60,018 bases of DNA from Sandaracinobacteroides sayramensis (GTDB lineage Bacteria > Pseudomonadota > Alphaproteobacteria > Sphingomonadales > Sphingomonadaceae). The translations under genes and the position numbers were made by a program. The stretch covers positions 1-60,018 of the forward strand of contig NZ_JAKLSQ010000017.1 in assembly GCF_022014495.1 (NCBI RefSeq), written 5' to 3'. The notes under the pieces were generated by a model, which was not told the origin of the DNA, searched no databases, and saw only the letters and a program-made list of their open reading frames with translations. Positions 41,312 to 49,287 of the stretch are shown one piece after another. The stretch's first letter is position 1, and the number at the start of each line of letters is the position of its first letter.

Positions 41312-41578
41312 TCAGTCGCGCTTTTCGGCGGGCCTGGCGGCGCCGGGGTTCATGGCCGTCAGCATCAGCTTCTGCCAGGCTTCCAGCCCCTCGGTCACGC
41401 CGGGGACGCCGCTCGTCCACTGCTTCATCAGCTTCTGCCAGTCGTCCGAAGAGGGGCCTTCGAAGGCGAAGCTCTTCATGCGCTCCACCCAGGCCTCGTG
41501 CAGCGGCGTCAGGTCCGGAAGGCCGAGGAAGGCGCGGGCTTCGGCGGGCGTGGCCTCGATTTCGACTTCGAACTTCAT
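41312..41578 (-). CDS. DUF6489 family protein
   Basis: An 88-residue protein (MKFEVEIEATPAEARAFLGL, PDLTPLHEAWVERM, WQKLMKQWTSGVPG, WQKLMLTAMNPG). The pattern matches the small uncharacterised DUF6489 family of Sphingomonadales. A GGAGG precedes the ATG by 9 bases. A GGCGGGG-N5-CCCCGCC hairpin at 41289-41307 follows the stop and may end the transcript. Function unknown; no obvious partner. Confidence 0.75.
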   Translation of the reverse strand: MKFEVEIEATPAEARAFLGLPDLTPLHEAWVERMKSFAFEGPSSDDWQKLMKQWTSGVPGVTEGLEAWQKLMLTAMNPGAARPAEKRD

Positions 41579-41712
41579 GGGCGGGGTCCTCCTTCGCTGC
41601 GCAGACTGACGTTGCAATGTTGCAGCTTTGCGAGGGCGCCGCAATCGCCCACTCCGCGGCGCTTGCGGGGGTGGGGGATGTGCGGCATTCCCCTGAAGTA
41701 AAGGAGAAACAG

Positions 41713-43293
41713 ATGCGATTTGCCGCTTTGCTGGCCTCTGCCCTGACCCTGTCCGTGCCGGCCGCCGCCGGGCCGGCCGAAGATCGCTGGATGGCGCATG
41801 TGAAGGTGCTGGCGGACGACGATATGGAAGGGCGGCTGGCGGGAAGTGCCGGCTATGACCGGGCCGCCGCCTATGTCGCCGCCGAATATCGGAAGCTGGG
41901 GCTGCTGCCGGGGGGAAGCAACGGCTTCTACCAGCCGGTGCCGCTGAAGGAGCAGAGCCTCGATCTGCCGGCTTCGCGGCTGGCGCTGGTGGGGGCGGCC
42001 GGCGAGCTGCCCCTGGCGCTGGGCGAGCAGGTGCTGCCGGGCACTCGCGTGCCGCAGTTGCCGGAGGCGTTCGAGGCGCCGCTGGTGTTTCTGGGCAATG
42101 GGCTGCACCTGCCGGAAGCCGGGCATGACGATTTCGCCGGGCTGGATCTGAAGGGCCGGATCGTGGTGACGCTGGGTGGCGGACCGAGGGCCCTGTCCGG
42201 CGCGCTGAAGAGCCATGCGCGCTCGGCCGAATTCTGGCCGGCGCTGGAGCGGGCCGGGGCGATCGGCGTGGTGACGCTGGCCGACCCCCGGCAGATGGAC
42301 ATTCCCTGGGAGCGGCAGAAGCTGTTCGCCGCCACGCCGGGCATGCGGCTGGCGGACCCGGCGCTGAACGACGCGAAGCGGCCCTTCTTCACCGCCAGCT
42401 TCTCGCCCGCTGAGGCCGAGCTGCTGTTCCGCGAATCCGGGCACAGTTTCGCCGATTTGCTGGCGATCGCCGACAAGGGCGGCGCCTTGCCGCGCCTCGA
42501 GCTGAAGCAGAAGCTGAAAGGGCGGATCGTGGCGCATGACCGGGCGTTCAGTTCTCCCAACGTGGTGGGGCTGTTGCCGGGGCGCGATCCGAAGCTGAAA
42601 GGCGAATATGTGGTGCTGACCGCGCACCTCGACCATATCGGCGTCGACAGGCCGGTGAAGGGCGACGCCATCTACAATGGCGCGATGGACAATGCGTCCG
42701 GCATCGCCTCCATGATCGAAAGCGGGCGGGCGCTGAAGGCGGCGCGGCCCGGACGATCGGTGCTGCTGGTGGCGGTGACGGCGGAGGAGAAAGGGTTGCT
42801 GGGCAGCCGCTATTTCGCCGAGCGGCCGACGGTGCCGGCGGGCGCGATCGTCGCCAACCTCAACATGGACATGTATCTGCCGCTGTGGCCCTTCACCCAT
42901 GTGACGGCGCTGGGGGCGGAAGAATCGACGCTGGGGCCGCTGTCGGCCGAGGTGGCGGCGAAGCTGGGGGTGATGCAGGTGCCCGACGACGCCCCGGAGC
43001 GGAACCTGTTCGTGCGATCCGACCAATACAGCTTCGTGCGGACAGGCGTGCCGGCGCTGGCGCTGAAGTTCGCCGCCTCCACGCCCGAACAGCAGGCGAT
43101 CCAGAAGGCCTGGCTGACGGAGCGCTACCACGCGCCCTCCGACGACCTGAAGCAGCCGATCGAGCCGGGCTATGCGACGGCCTTCAACCGCTATCTGGTG
43201 AAGCTGATCGAAGCGGTGGCGAACGCGCCGGAACGGCCGGGCTGGCGGGAGGGGAGCTTTTTCCAGCGATTCGAGCGGAAGGTGGGGGAGTAG
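41713..43293 (+). CDS. Exported M28-family aminopeptidase
   Basis: A 526-residue metallopeptidase. A signal peptide (MRFAALLASALTLSVPAAAG) is followed by a protease-associated-like insert and the M28 catalytic domain. Zinc ligands are seen in VLTAHLDHIG (His, Asp), YNGAMDNASGIA (Asp), VAVTAEEKGLLGS (Glu-Glu), LNMDMYLP (Asp) and the late TERYHAPSDD (His). It probably trims peptides in the periplasm. AAGGAGA precedes the ATG by six bases. Confidence 0.93.
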   Translation: MRFAALLASALTLSVPAAAGPAEDRWMAHVKVLADDDMEGRLAGSAGYDRAAAYVAAEYRKLGLLPGGSNGFYQPVPLKEQSLDLPASRLALVGAAGELPLALGEQVLPGTRVPQLPEAFEAPLVFLGNGLHLPEAGHDDFAGLDLKGRIVVTLGGGPRALSGALKSHARSAEFWPALERAGAIGVVTLADPRQMDIPWERQKLFAATPGMRLADPALNDAKRPFFTASFSPAEAELLFRESGHSFADLLAIADKGGALPRLELKQKLKGRIVAHDRAFSSPNVVGLLPGRDPKLKGEYVVLTAHLDHIGVDRPVKGDAIYNGAMDNASGIASMIESGRALKAARPGRSVLLVAVTAEEKGLLGSRYFAERPTVPAGAIVANLNMDMYLPLWPFTHVTALGAEESTLGPLSAEVAAKLGVMQVPDDAPERNLFVRSDQYSFVRTGVPALALKFAASTPEQQAIQKAWLTERYHAPSDDLKQPIEPGYATAFNRYLVKLIEAVANAPERPGWREGSFFQRFERKVGE

Positions 43294-43320
43294 GCTGGGG
43301 GATGGTTCGAAGGGGCTTTG

Positions 43321-43772
43321 CCTCCGGCGGCCAGGGCTTTGCCCTGGACCCAGCAGGGGCGTGACGCCCCTGCACCCCCGGTTCTCGGGGTGTGCGGCGG
43401 GGTTGGGCTGGTGGAAGGGTTTATGGCCTGCGGCGCTGACTGGTTCGAGCGCCGCAGGCAATTGAAACCGGTTGCGGGCGCGGCTGTGTTCGGGGGTTTG
43501 ATCGGCTGGGCCATTCGTCGCCCCGGGCTTGACCCGGGGTCTGGCTTTGTTTCTCCGGCGTTGGGCGGGCGAAAAAGCTGGACCCCGGGTCAAGCCCGGG
43601 GTGACGGGTGAGGGAGTTGGTTGGTTTTGCGCTTGGTTGAGAATCGGGGGTGCAGGGGAAACATTCCCCTGCTGGGTCCAGGGCAAAGCCCTGGCCGCCG
43701 GAGGCTGCACAAGCTGGACGGTGGGCGCTAGCGGCTCGCTACCACCCCAACCCCTCCCCCTGAAGGGAGAGG
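43321..43772. repeat. Composite repeat element X5 (B-C-A-S-B'-E)
   Basis: This element fills the convergent gap between the M28 and ubiB genes. It contains arm B (43321-43380), module C with the hairpin GCCTGCGGCGCT ... AGCGCCGCAGGC (about 43427-43462), repeat A (43516-43606), spacer S, inverted arm B' (43645-43704) and an E module. It has the same module order and orientation as X4, and the same pair of differing arm stems, so X4 and X5 are the closest relatives in the window. Confidence 0.87.
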
Positions 43773-43777
43773 GAGTT

Positions 43778-45295
43778 TCAGGTGAAGAGGGCTGTCAGTG
43801 CTGCGCCTGCGGCCGCGCCTGCTATCAGCCATGGCCAGCGGCTGGGGGGGGTTTCCGCCAACGGCGGCAGGGGTGGCAGCGGCGGGGCGGCGCTTTCGGC
43901 TGGGAGCTGGCGCACGGCGCGGCGGGCGAGGCCGGGTAGCCTGCCGAGCAGGCGGAGATTGGCGACGAGGCTGTCGGCCGCCTTCGCCTCCGGGCCGAGT
44001 TCGTCGCGAATCCAGCTTTTCACATAGGGGGCGGCGACGTCCCACATGTTCACCCGGGGGTCGAGCCCGAGCGCCACGCCTTCCACCATCACCATCGTCT
44101 TCTGCAGCAGCAGCAGGTGCGGTTGCACCGCCATGTCGAACTGGCGGGTGATGGCGAAGAGCCCGTCCAGCAGGTTGGCGACCGAGATGTCGCCGGCGCT
44201 GCGGCCGCGAATCGGCTCGCCCACGGCACGCAGCGCGGTGGCGAAGGCGCCGATGTCGTGGTGGGGCGGCACATAGCCGGCCTCGAAATGGATTTCGGCC
44301 ACCCGCCGGTAGTTGCCGGTGATGAGGCCGTAGAGGATTTCCGCGAGATAGACCCGGGCGCGGCGGTCCAGCCGGCCCATGATGCCGAAGTCGATCAGCA
44401 CCAGATCGCCCTCCGGCGTGAGCAGTATGTTCCCCTGGTGCAGGTCGGCGTGGAAGAAGCCCTCTCCGATCGCCTGCGCGAGGAAGCCCCGCACCAGCGC
44501 CGCCGCCAGCGCGTGCCGGTCGGCGCCGGTCGCCTCGACGGCGGCGCGGTCCGTCAGCTTGACGCCCTCCACCCACTCCAGCGCCAGGGTGCGGCGGGTG
44601 GTCTGTTCCCAGACGACGGCGGGCACGCGGATTCGCGGAGCGCCGCGCACCGCCTCCGCCAGTTCCGAGGCGTTGCCGGCCTCGCGCCGGAGGTCGAGCT
44701 CGGCGTTGGTCCACTGGCGGAAGGTCTCGATGACGACGCGCGGCTTCAGCCGCTCGAACTCGCCGCCCAGTCGCTCCAGATGCGCCGCCGCCCAGGCGTA
44801 GCTGGAAAGCGCGCGCTGGAACTGCTGCTCCACGCCGGGGCGGAGGATCTTCAGCGCCACCGTCCGCCCGTCCAGCGTCTCGGCCTTGTGCACCTGCGCG
44901 ATGGAGGCGGCGCCGATCGGCGCCTGCTCGATGTGGCGGAAGTGGGCGCGCCAGCCGCCGGAGAGCGCGGCGTTCAGCTCCGCTTCTATTTGCGGCCATG
45001 GGGCTGGGGAGAGATCGTCCTGAAGCTTGCGCAGGTCGGCCGCCGCCGCCTCGCCGACGAGATCCGGCCGCGTCGCGAGCGCCTGCCCGAGCTTCACCGC
45101 CGCCGGGCCGCAATGCTTGAGGCCGCCGGCGTAGTCGGGGGTTTCCGGGGCGTTGGAGCCCAGGCGCAGGAGGCGGGCGGCGAGGCGGGCCGGCGGGGGG
45201 ACGTCCGGGTTGCTCTCGAACGGGCGCAGCGCGCCGTGGCGGGCGAGGCGGCGGATGTCTCCGGCGAGACGCCAGGCGTGGGTGGCGCCGGTCAT
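43778..45295 (-). CDS. ubiB: Ubiquinone biosynthesis kinase-like protein UbiB
   Basis: A 505-residue atypical kinase/ATPase needed for ubiquinone synthesis. The family's KxGQ motif is at residues 68-71 (VKLGQALATRPDL), the Ala-rich loop in APIGAASIAQVHKA, and the catalytic segments HADLHQGNILLT and LIDFGIMGRL. A C-terminal membrane helix (WPWLIAGAAAGAALTAL) anchors it. The start codon directly abuts repeat hairpins, and no ordinary ribosome binding site is seen. ubiE lies upstream in the same direction. Confidence 0.95.
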   Translation of the reverse strand: MTGATHAWRLAGDIRRLARHGALRPFESNPDVPPPARLAARLLRLGSNAPETPDYAGGLKHCGPAAVKLGQALATRPDLVGEAAAADLRKLQDDLSPAPWPQIEAELNAALSGGWRAHFRHIEQAPIGAASIAQVHKAETLDGRTVALKILRPGVEQQFQRALSSYAWAAAHLERLGGEFERLKPRVVIETFRQWTNAELDLRREAGNASELAEAVRGAPRIRVPAVVWEQTTRRTLALEWVEGVKLTDRAAVEATGADRHALAAALVRGFLAQAIGEGFFHADLHQGNILLTPEGDLVLIDFGIMGRLDRRARVYLAEILYGLITGNYRRVAEIHFEAGYVPPHHDIGAFATALRAVGEPIRGRSAGDISVANLLDGLFAITRQFDMAVQPHLLLLQKTMVMVEGVALGLDPRVNMWDVAAPYVKSWIRDELGPEAKAADSLVANLRLLGRLPGLARRAVRQLPAESAAPPLPPLPPLAETPPSRWPWLIAGAAAGAALTALFT

Positions 45296-45748
45296 TGCAG
45301 GGCTCTGCCCTGCACCCGGAAGGGGTCTTTAGACCCCTTCACCCCATTTTGTTTACGGCAATCGGGCGGCCGCCGAGCTGACACTGGATATTTCCAACAC
45401 CCGTCACCCCGGGCTTGACCCGGGGTCTCGCTGTCTTCCTCGAACGCGGCGCCGGCGGAAAAGCTGGACCCCGGGTCAAGCCCGGGGTGACGATTGGGTG
45501 TTACAGTCGCCGCTTCCCACCGGAACCACCGTTCGCAGCGTGGGTTTGCAAACCGCACAATCGCCTTTTGTTTGGGGGGGTGAGGTATGGGAAGCCCGCG
45601 CTTCTGGCTGGCGCCGCAGGCCATAGGACTTCCGGCGTGGGTGATCTGGCGCTGCATCCGAATCAGCCCCACCGAACGCTTTCCGGGGTGCAGGGGCCTA
45701 CAGGCCCCTGCCGGGGTGAAGGGGCAGAGCCCCTTCCCTTCCCCGCCA
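45296..45748. repeat. Composite repeat element X6 (B-D-A-D-B')
   Basis: Between ubiE and ubiB. A diverged B arm (45296-45345; stems GCAGGGCTCTGCCCTGC and AAGGGGTCTTTAGACCCCTT) is followed by the D-A-D block (45369-45563, A at 45402-45492), a C-like remnant (GGCGCCGCAGGCCATA near 45613), and an inverted B' arm (45685-45736; stem AGGGGCCTACAGGCCCCT). The bracket of inverted B arms is kept although the core differs from X1, X4 and X5. No gene is present. Confidence 0.82.
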
Positions 45749-46489
45749 TCAATATTTCCACCCGCTGTGAATCGCCACCGCTCCGCCGAGGATTGGGCGC
45801 GCCTTCACCTGCCGGAAGCCGGCCTCCTCGATCATGCGGGCGAAATTTCCCATGTCCGGGAAGCGTTTGATGGATTCGGCGAGGTAGCGATAGGCTTCCT
45901 CGTCGTCGGCGACGACCGCGCCCACCTTGGGGACGAGGTTCAGGGTGTAGAGGTCGTAGAGCTTCGCGAATCCGGGCCACTCGCTGGCGGAGAATTCCAG
46001 GCAGTAGAAGCGGCCGCCCCATTTCAGCGTGCGGCGGATGTCGCGTAGCGCCTTCGGGATGTCGGTGACGTTGCGGATGCCGAAGGCGATGGTTACGGCG
46101 TCGAAGCTCCGGTCGGCGAAGGGCATTTCCTCGGCGTTGGCTTCCACGAAATCGAGGTGGCCGAGGCCGCGCTTCTCCGCCCGCTCGCGGCCGACGCCGA
46201 GCATGCCGGGGTTGATGTCGGCCACCGTGACATGGGCGCCGCGCGCGGCGATGCGGAAGGCGATGTCTCCGGTGCCGCCGGCAAGGTCGAGGATGTTCTC
46301 GTGCGGCTGCGGCTTCAGCAGGCGGACGAACTCGTCTTTCCACAGGCGGTGGAGGCCGCCCGACATCAGGTCGTTCATGATGTCGTAGCGCGAGGCGACT
46401 CGGTGGAAGATATCGCCCACCGCGCGGGTCTTTTCCTCGGGCGCCACATCGCGGAAACCCAGTGAAACCAGTTGTTCGCTGTCAGCCAT
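45749..46489 (-). CDS. ubiE: Ubiquinone/menaquinone C-methyltransferase UbiE
   Basis: A 246-residue SAM methyltransferase of quinone synthesis. The SAM motif is [19 protein letters not shown], then VADINPGML, and the UbiE-specific [20 protein letters not shown]. The N-terminal [20 protein letters not shown] is also diagnostic. It is divergent from mutM (79-base gap) and upstream of ubiB, a common alphaproteobacterial arrangement here interrupted by repeat X6. Confidence 0.96.
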   Translation of the reverse strand: MADSEQLVSLGFRDVAPEEKTRAVGDIFHRVASRYDIMNDLMSGGLHRLWKDEFVRLLKPQPHENILDLAGGTGDIAFRIAARGAHVTVADINPGMLGVGRERAEKRGLGHLDFVEANAEEMPFADRSFDAVTIAFGIRNVTDIPKALRDIRRTLKWGGRFYCLEFSASEWPGFAKLYDLYTLNLVPKVGAVVADDEEAYRYLAESIKRFPDMGNFARMIEEAGFRQVKARPILGGAVAIHSGWKY

Positions 46490-46568
46490 GCGCCACCCCT
46501 AGCGCGAAGCGATATGCAGTGCCACTTCCACGGCCGCATAAGGAATTTCCGGCCACAAGAGAGACAGC

Positions 46569-47381
46569 ATGCCTGAACTGCCCGAAGTCGAAACCGTGGT
46601 GCGCGGCCTTTCGCTGCTGCTGGTGAATCGCCGGCTGGCGCGGGTGATCGCCCGCCGCCCGGACCTGCGCTGGCCGCTGCCCGACGATCTCGGCCAGCGC
46701 CTGTCCGGCGCCACCGTCACTGCCCTCCGCCGACGCGCCAAATATGGCCTGATGGAAACCGACCGCAGCGATACGCTGATCTTCCACCTCGGCATGTCCG
46801 GCAAGTTCCACCAGCTGCAGGGCGAGCCCGGCGTTCACGACCATGTGCTGTTCGAGCTGGACGGCCTGACGCTTGCCTACAACGACCACCGCCGATTCGG
46901 CTCCATGCACCTCGCGCCCACGGCCGAAGCCGGCCGGCACCGGCTGCTCGCCGGGCTGGGGCCGGAGCCGATGTCGGGCGATTTCTCGGGCGAATATCTC
47001 GCGGCCCGCGCACAAGGGCGGGCCACATCGATCAAGGCGCTGCTGCTGGACCAGCAAGTGGTGGCGGGCATCGGCAATATCTACGCCTCCGAAGCGCTGT
47101 TCGAGGCGCGAATCGATCCCGCCCGACAGGCGGGGCAAATCTCCGCCACCCGGCTGACCCGGTTGGCGGACGCCGTGAAACGGGTGCTGGCAGCCGCCAT
47201 CGAGGCCGGCGGATCAACCCTGCGCGATCATGCGCAGGTTTCGGGCGAGCTCGGCTATTTCCAGCACAGCTTCCGCGTCTATGGCCGGGAGGCCGGCGAT
47301 TGCCCGGCCTGTGGCGGACCGATCCGGCGGCGCGTGCAGGCGGGGCGGTCGACCTTTGATTGCCCCTGCTGCCAGTGCTGA
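46569..47381 (+). CDS. mutM: Formamidopyrimidine-DNA glycosylase
   Basis: A 270-residue DNA repair enzyme that removes oxidised purines such as 8-oxoguanine. The start MPELPEVETVVRGL gives the catalytic Pro2 and Glu3 after Met removal. The conserved Lys is within FHLGMSGKFH, the helix-two-turn-helix within LLLDQQVVAGIGNIYASEAL, and the C-terminal zinc finger is CPACG ... CPCCQ. Full length. Confidence 0.97.
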   Translation: MPELPEVETVVRGLSLLLVNRRLARVIARRPDLRWPLPDDLGQRLSGATVTALRRRAKYGLMETDRSDTLIFHLGMSGKFHQLQGEPGVHDHVLFELDGLTLAYNDHRRFGSMHLAPTAEAGRHRLLAGLGPEPMSGDFSGEYLAARAQGRATSIKALLLDQQVVAGIGNIYASEALFEARIDPARQAGQISATRLTRLADAVKRVLAAAIEAGGSTLRDHAQVSGELGYFQHSFRVYGREAGDCPACGGPIRRRVQAGRSTFDCPCCQC

Positions 47382-47433
47382 ATGTAAAGCTTGCTTGACG
47401 AGAAGTCACCTTTGCATGTAAAGCTTCCTTCAC
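47382..47433 (+). promoter_or_regulatory. Promoter with two direct repeats before the membrane protein/HTH pair
   Basis: ATGTAAAGCTTGCTTGAC (47382-47399) and ATGTAAAGCTTCCTTCAC (47416-47433) are near-identical direct repeats 34 bases apart. A plausible promoter, TTGACG (47395-47400), 16 bases, TGTAAA (47417-47422), has its -35 in the first repeat and its -10 in the second. This suggests repression by a bound protein, most simply the downstream HTH regulator. Confidence 0.5.
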
Positions 47434-47451
47434 ATTGCAAGGAGAAGCGCC

Positions 47452-47856
47452 GTGCACAGTTCATCCGCCCAACAGCGATACAATCGCCGCGTCCTGTGGC
47501 TCGCCATCGCTTATGCCACGCTGTTGCTGCCCACCGCCTATCTGCTGAAGCTGCAGCTGGTTTCCGGGCCGCTTGCCGTGCTGCTGGCGGCGCTGCCGGC
47601 GATTCCCTTCTGCGGCTTCTTCTGGATGATGGGGCGCTATCTTTCGGAAGAGACAGACGAATATGTGCGCATGGTGCAGGTACGGTTGTTGCTGGCCGTC
47701 ACCGGCCTGCTGCTGGCGGCTATGACGCTGTGGGGGTTTCTGGAGCTGTTCGGCTTCGTGCCGCATATTGCGGCCAGCTGGTGGCCCGTGCTCTGGGTGG
47801 TGGGATGCAGCACGGCCGCCTGTATCCAGCGGCTGCGCGCCCGGACGGATCAGTGA
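47452..47856 (+). CDS. Four-helix membrane protein paired with HTH regulator
   Basis: A 134-residue protein with four likely membrane segments (VLWLAIAYATLLLPTAYLL; PLAVLLAALPAIPFCGFFW; LLLAVTGLLLAAMTLWGFL; ASWWPVLWVVGCSTAAC). The GTG start has AAGGAG seven bases upstream. Its TGA overlaps the GTG of the HTH gene, so the two are translationally coupled. Small membrane protein plus Xre-like regulator pairs are widespread; the function is unknown. Confidence 0.75.
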   Translation: MHSSSAQQRYNRRVLWLAIAYATLLLPTAYLLKLQLVSGPLAVLLAALPAIPFCGFFWMMGRYLSEETDEYVRMVQVRLLLAVTGLLLAAMTLWGFLELFGFVPHIAASWWPVLWVVGCSTAACIQRLRARTDQ

Positions 47857-48068
47857 TCAACCGGCTGAAGGCGCTGCGCGCCGAACGCGGCTGGAGCCAG
47901 CAGGAACTGGCCGAACGGCTGGATATCTCGCGACAGAGCGTGATCGCCATCGAGACCGGCCGTTACGACCCGTCGCTGCCCCTGGCCTTCCGCATCGCCG
48001 AGTTGTTCCAGCTTTCGATCGAGGACATCTTCACCAGTCCGTCGGCAGCCGGGAGGGTGCAATCTTGA
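47853..48068 (+). CDS. Small Xre-family HTH transcriptional regulator
   Basis: A 71-residue helix-turn-helix protein (NRLKALRAERGWSQQELAER; LDISRQSVIAIETGRYDPSL; FRIAELFQLSIEDIF), the classic short Xre/YozG-like form. The GTG start overlaps the upstream stop (GTGA). It likely represses its own operon through the direct repeats at 47382-47433; that is inference. Confidence 0.85.
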   Translation: MINRLKALRAERGWSQQELAERLDISRQSVIAIETGRYDPSLPLAFRIAELFQLSIEDIFTSPSAAGRVQS

Positions 48069-48161
48069 CTGGCCATCCCCTCGAGGCTATGAGCGCCGCC
48101 TTTCCGGATGGCTTTGCCTGGCCGGTGGCTTTTTTTGATTCTTCGAAGGTGACTGGACGAG

Positions 48162-48425
48162 ATGGCGAACACTCCGCAGGCCGAAAAGCGCATTCGTCGC
48201 AACGAGCGGCGCGCGGCTGTCAACAAGGCGCGTCTTTCGCGGATTCGCACGCATGTGAAGAAGGTCGAGTCGGCCATCGCCGCGGGCGACAAGGTTGCGG
48301 CGGAAGCGGCGCTGAAGGCGGCGCAGCCCGAGATGGCGCGGGGCGTGGCCAAGGGCGTGATTCACAAGAACACCGCTTCGCGCAAATATTCGCGGCTGTC
48401 GAAGCGGGTGTCCGCGCTCGGCTGA
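48162..48425 (+). CDS. rpsT: 30S ribosomal protein S20
   Basis: An 87-residue basic ribosomal protein that binds 16S rRNA early in 30S assembly. The sequence starts [20 protein letters not shown] and keeps the family's [20 protein letters not shown] end. It stands alone with its own terminator, just upstream of dnaA, as is usual in alphaproteobacteria. Confidence 0.97.
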   Translation: MANTPQAEKRIRRNERRAAVNKARLSRIRTHVKKVESAIAAGDKVAAEAALKAAQPEMARGVAKGVIHKNTASRKYSRLSKRVSALG

Positions 48426-48434
48426 GCGATTCGG

Positions 48435-48463
48435 GCCGCCCTGGCTCTGCCGGGCGGCTTTTC
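48435..48463 (+). terminator. Intrinsic terminator of rpsT
   Basis: GCCGCCC (48435-48441) pairs with GGGCGGC (48452-48458), followed by TTTT. It begins ten bases after the rpsT stop. Confidence 0.8.
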
Positions 48464-48599
48464 CATCGAGGCCGGGTTTCGGGCGGCGGTTGCGCCGCCT
48501 TTCTTGTGCGCTCGATGCGCGCCGGCAGGCCGAGCGGGTGTTTCAGAGGCTTTAGGCGGCTTGCCGCGACTGTGGGGCGACCGGTCGTGCGGGACTGCG

Positions 48600-49287
48600 C
48601 CCCATTGTCACATTTCTCCCCCCGGAATCGGCCTGGAGATTCGGCTGTGTCAGCCGATTCGCGAATTTGCAATGAGAACGTCACAATTTTTCCCTTAATT
48701 TTCTGTATCTTATAGAAAATAGCTGGGAAATCCGCCGCTTGGGCTGTCAATCGAATTATTTTCAGTTCCGTGAATTTTGCGGCCTTGTGCCCGCCCGCCT
48801 AGGCTGTTTTAGTCCCCGCACACAGCCGGTCCGACCGGCCTGAGAGAGGGAAAGGGGCGAGTCGCCCCGGACGCTTTCGAGGGTGAGAGACCGGCAGTTC
48901 AAGAGAGTCGCGCACGGGCCGTGGGTAACCGGGTTCAGGCGCCTTGGCCGGCTTGCGGGAAGTCTTCCCGCGAGAGGGCCTTGTTTGTGGGCGAAAGCCC
49001 GTTCCTATGTGGGGAGGTCGTGAGACTGATGGGGCCAGAATCGGATCGCAGCCAGTTTCGGACGCTCCCGAAGGGGATCGTGCGCCGGTCGTCCGGCGCG
49101 CGCCTGCGGGCCGCCCGGCTGCGATCATCGGGCTTTCCCCGGCCCTTTTCCTGGCCCTCCCGCCTCTTCCTCGCAAAGCCCGATCTGCCCGCAGGGGTGA
49201 CCAAGGGCTGACCGGCCCGCCATCGCCCTTGCGCTCCGGCGCCTTCCCGCGCCACCAGTTCCTCCAGTTCCCGGCAGATCCCAACCC
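48600..49287. promoter_or_regulatory. dnaA upstream region: AT-rich block then three hairpins
   Basis: About 690 gene-free bases after the rpsT terminator region. 48640-48790 is strongly AT-rich, with a perfect inverted repeat ATTTTCT-N9-AGAAAAT at 48698-48720 and a near-perfect one around 48641-48663. Then come three compact perfect hairpins: GCCGGT/ACCGGC at 48825-48839, GGGGCGA/TCGCCCC at 48854-48868, and GCGGGAAG/CTTCCCGC at 48955-48971. This is the expected place for the dnaA promoter and a long leader, or a small RNA. No consensus DnaA box (TTATCCACA) was found. Confidence 0.5.

Noticed and set aside
41575-43710. Long minus-strand open frame opposite the M28 peptidase
   Set aside because: It is antisense to an intact peptidase gene; its ends are translated repeat arms.
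48600-49287. Chromosomal origin oriC before dnaA
   Set aside because: The block is AT-rich, but no cluster of TTATCCACA-like boxes is visible (best match ATTGTCACA near 48603). I keep it as a regulatory region only.
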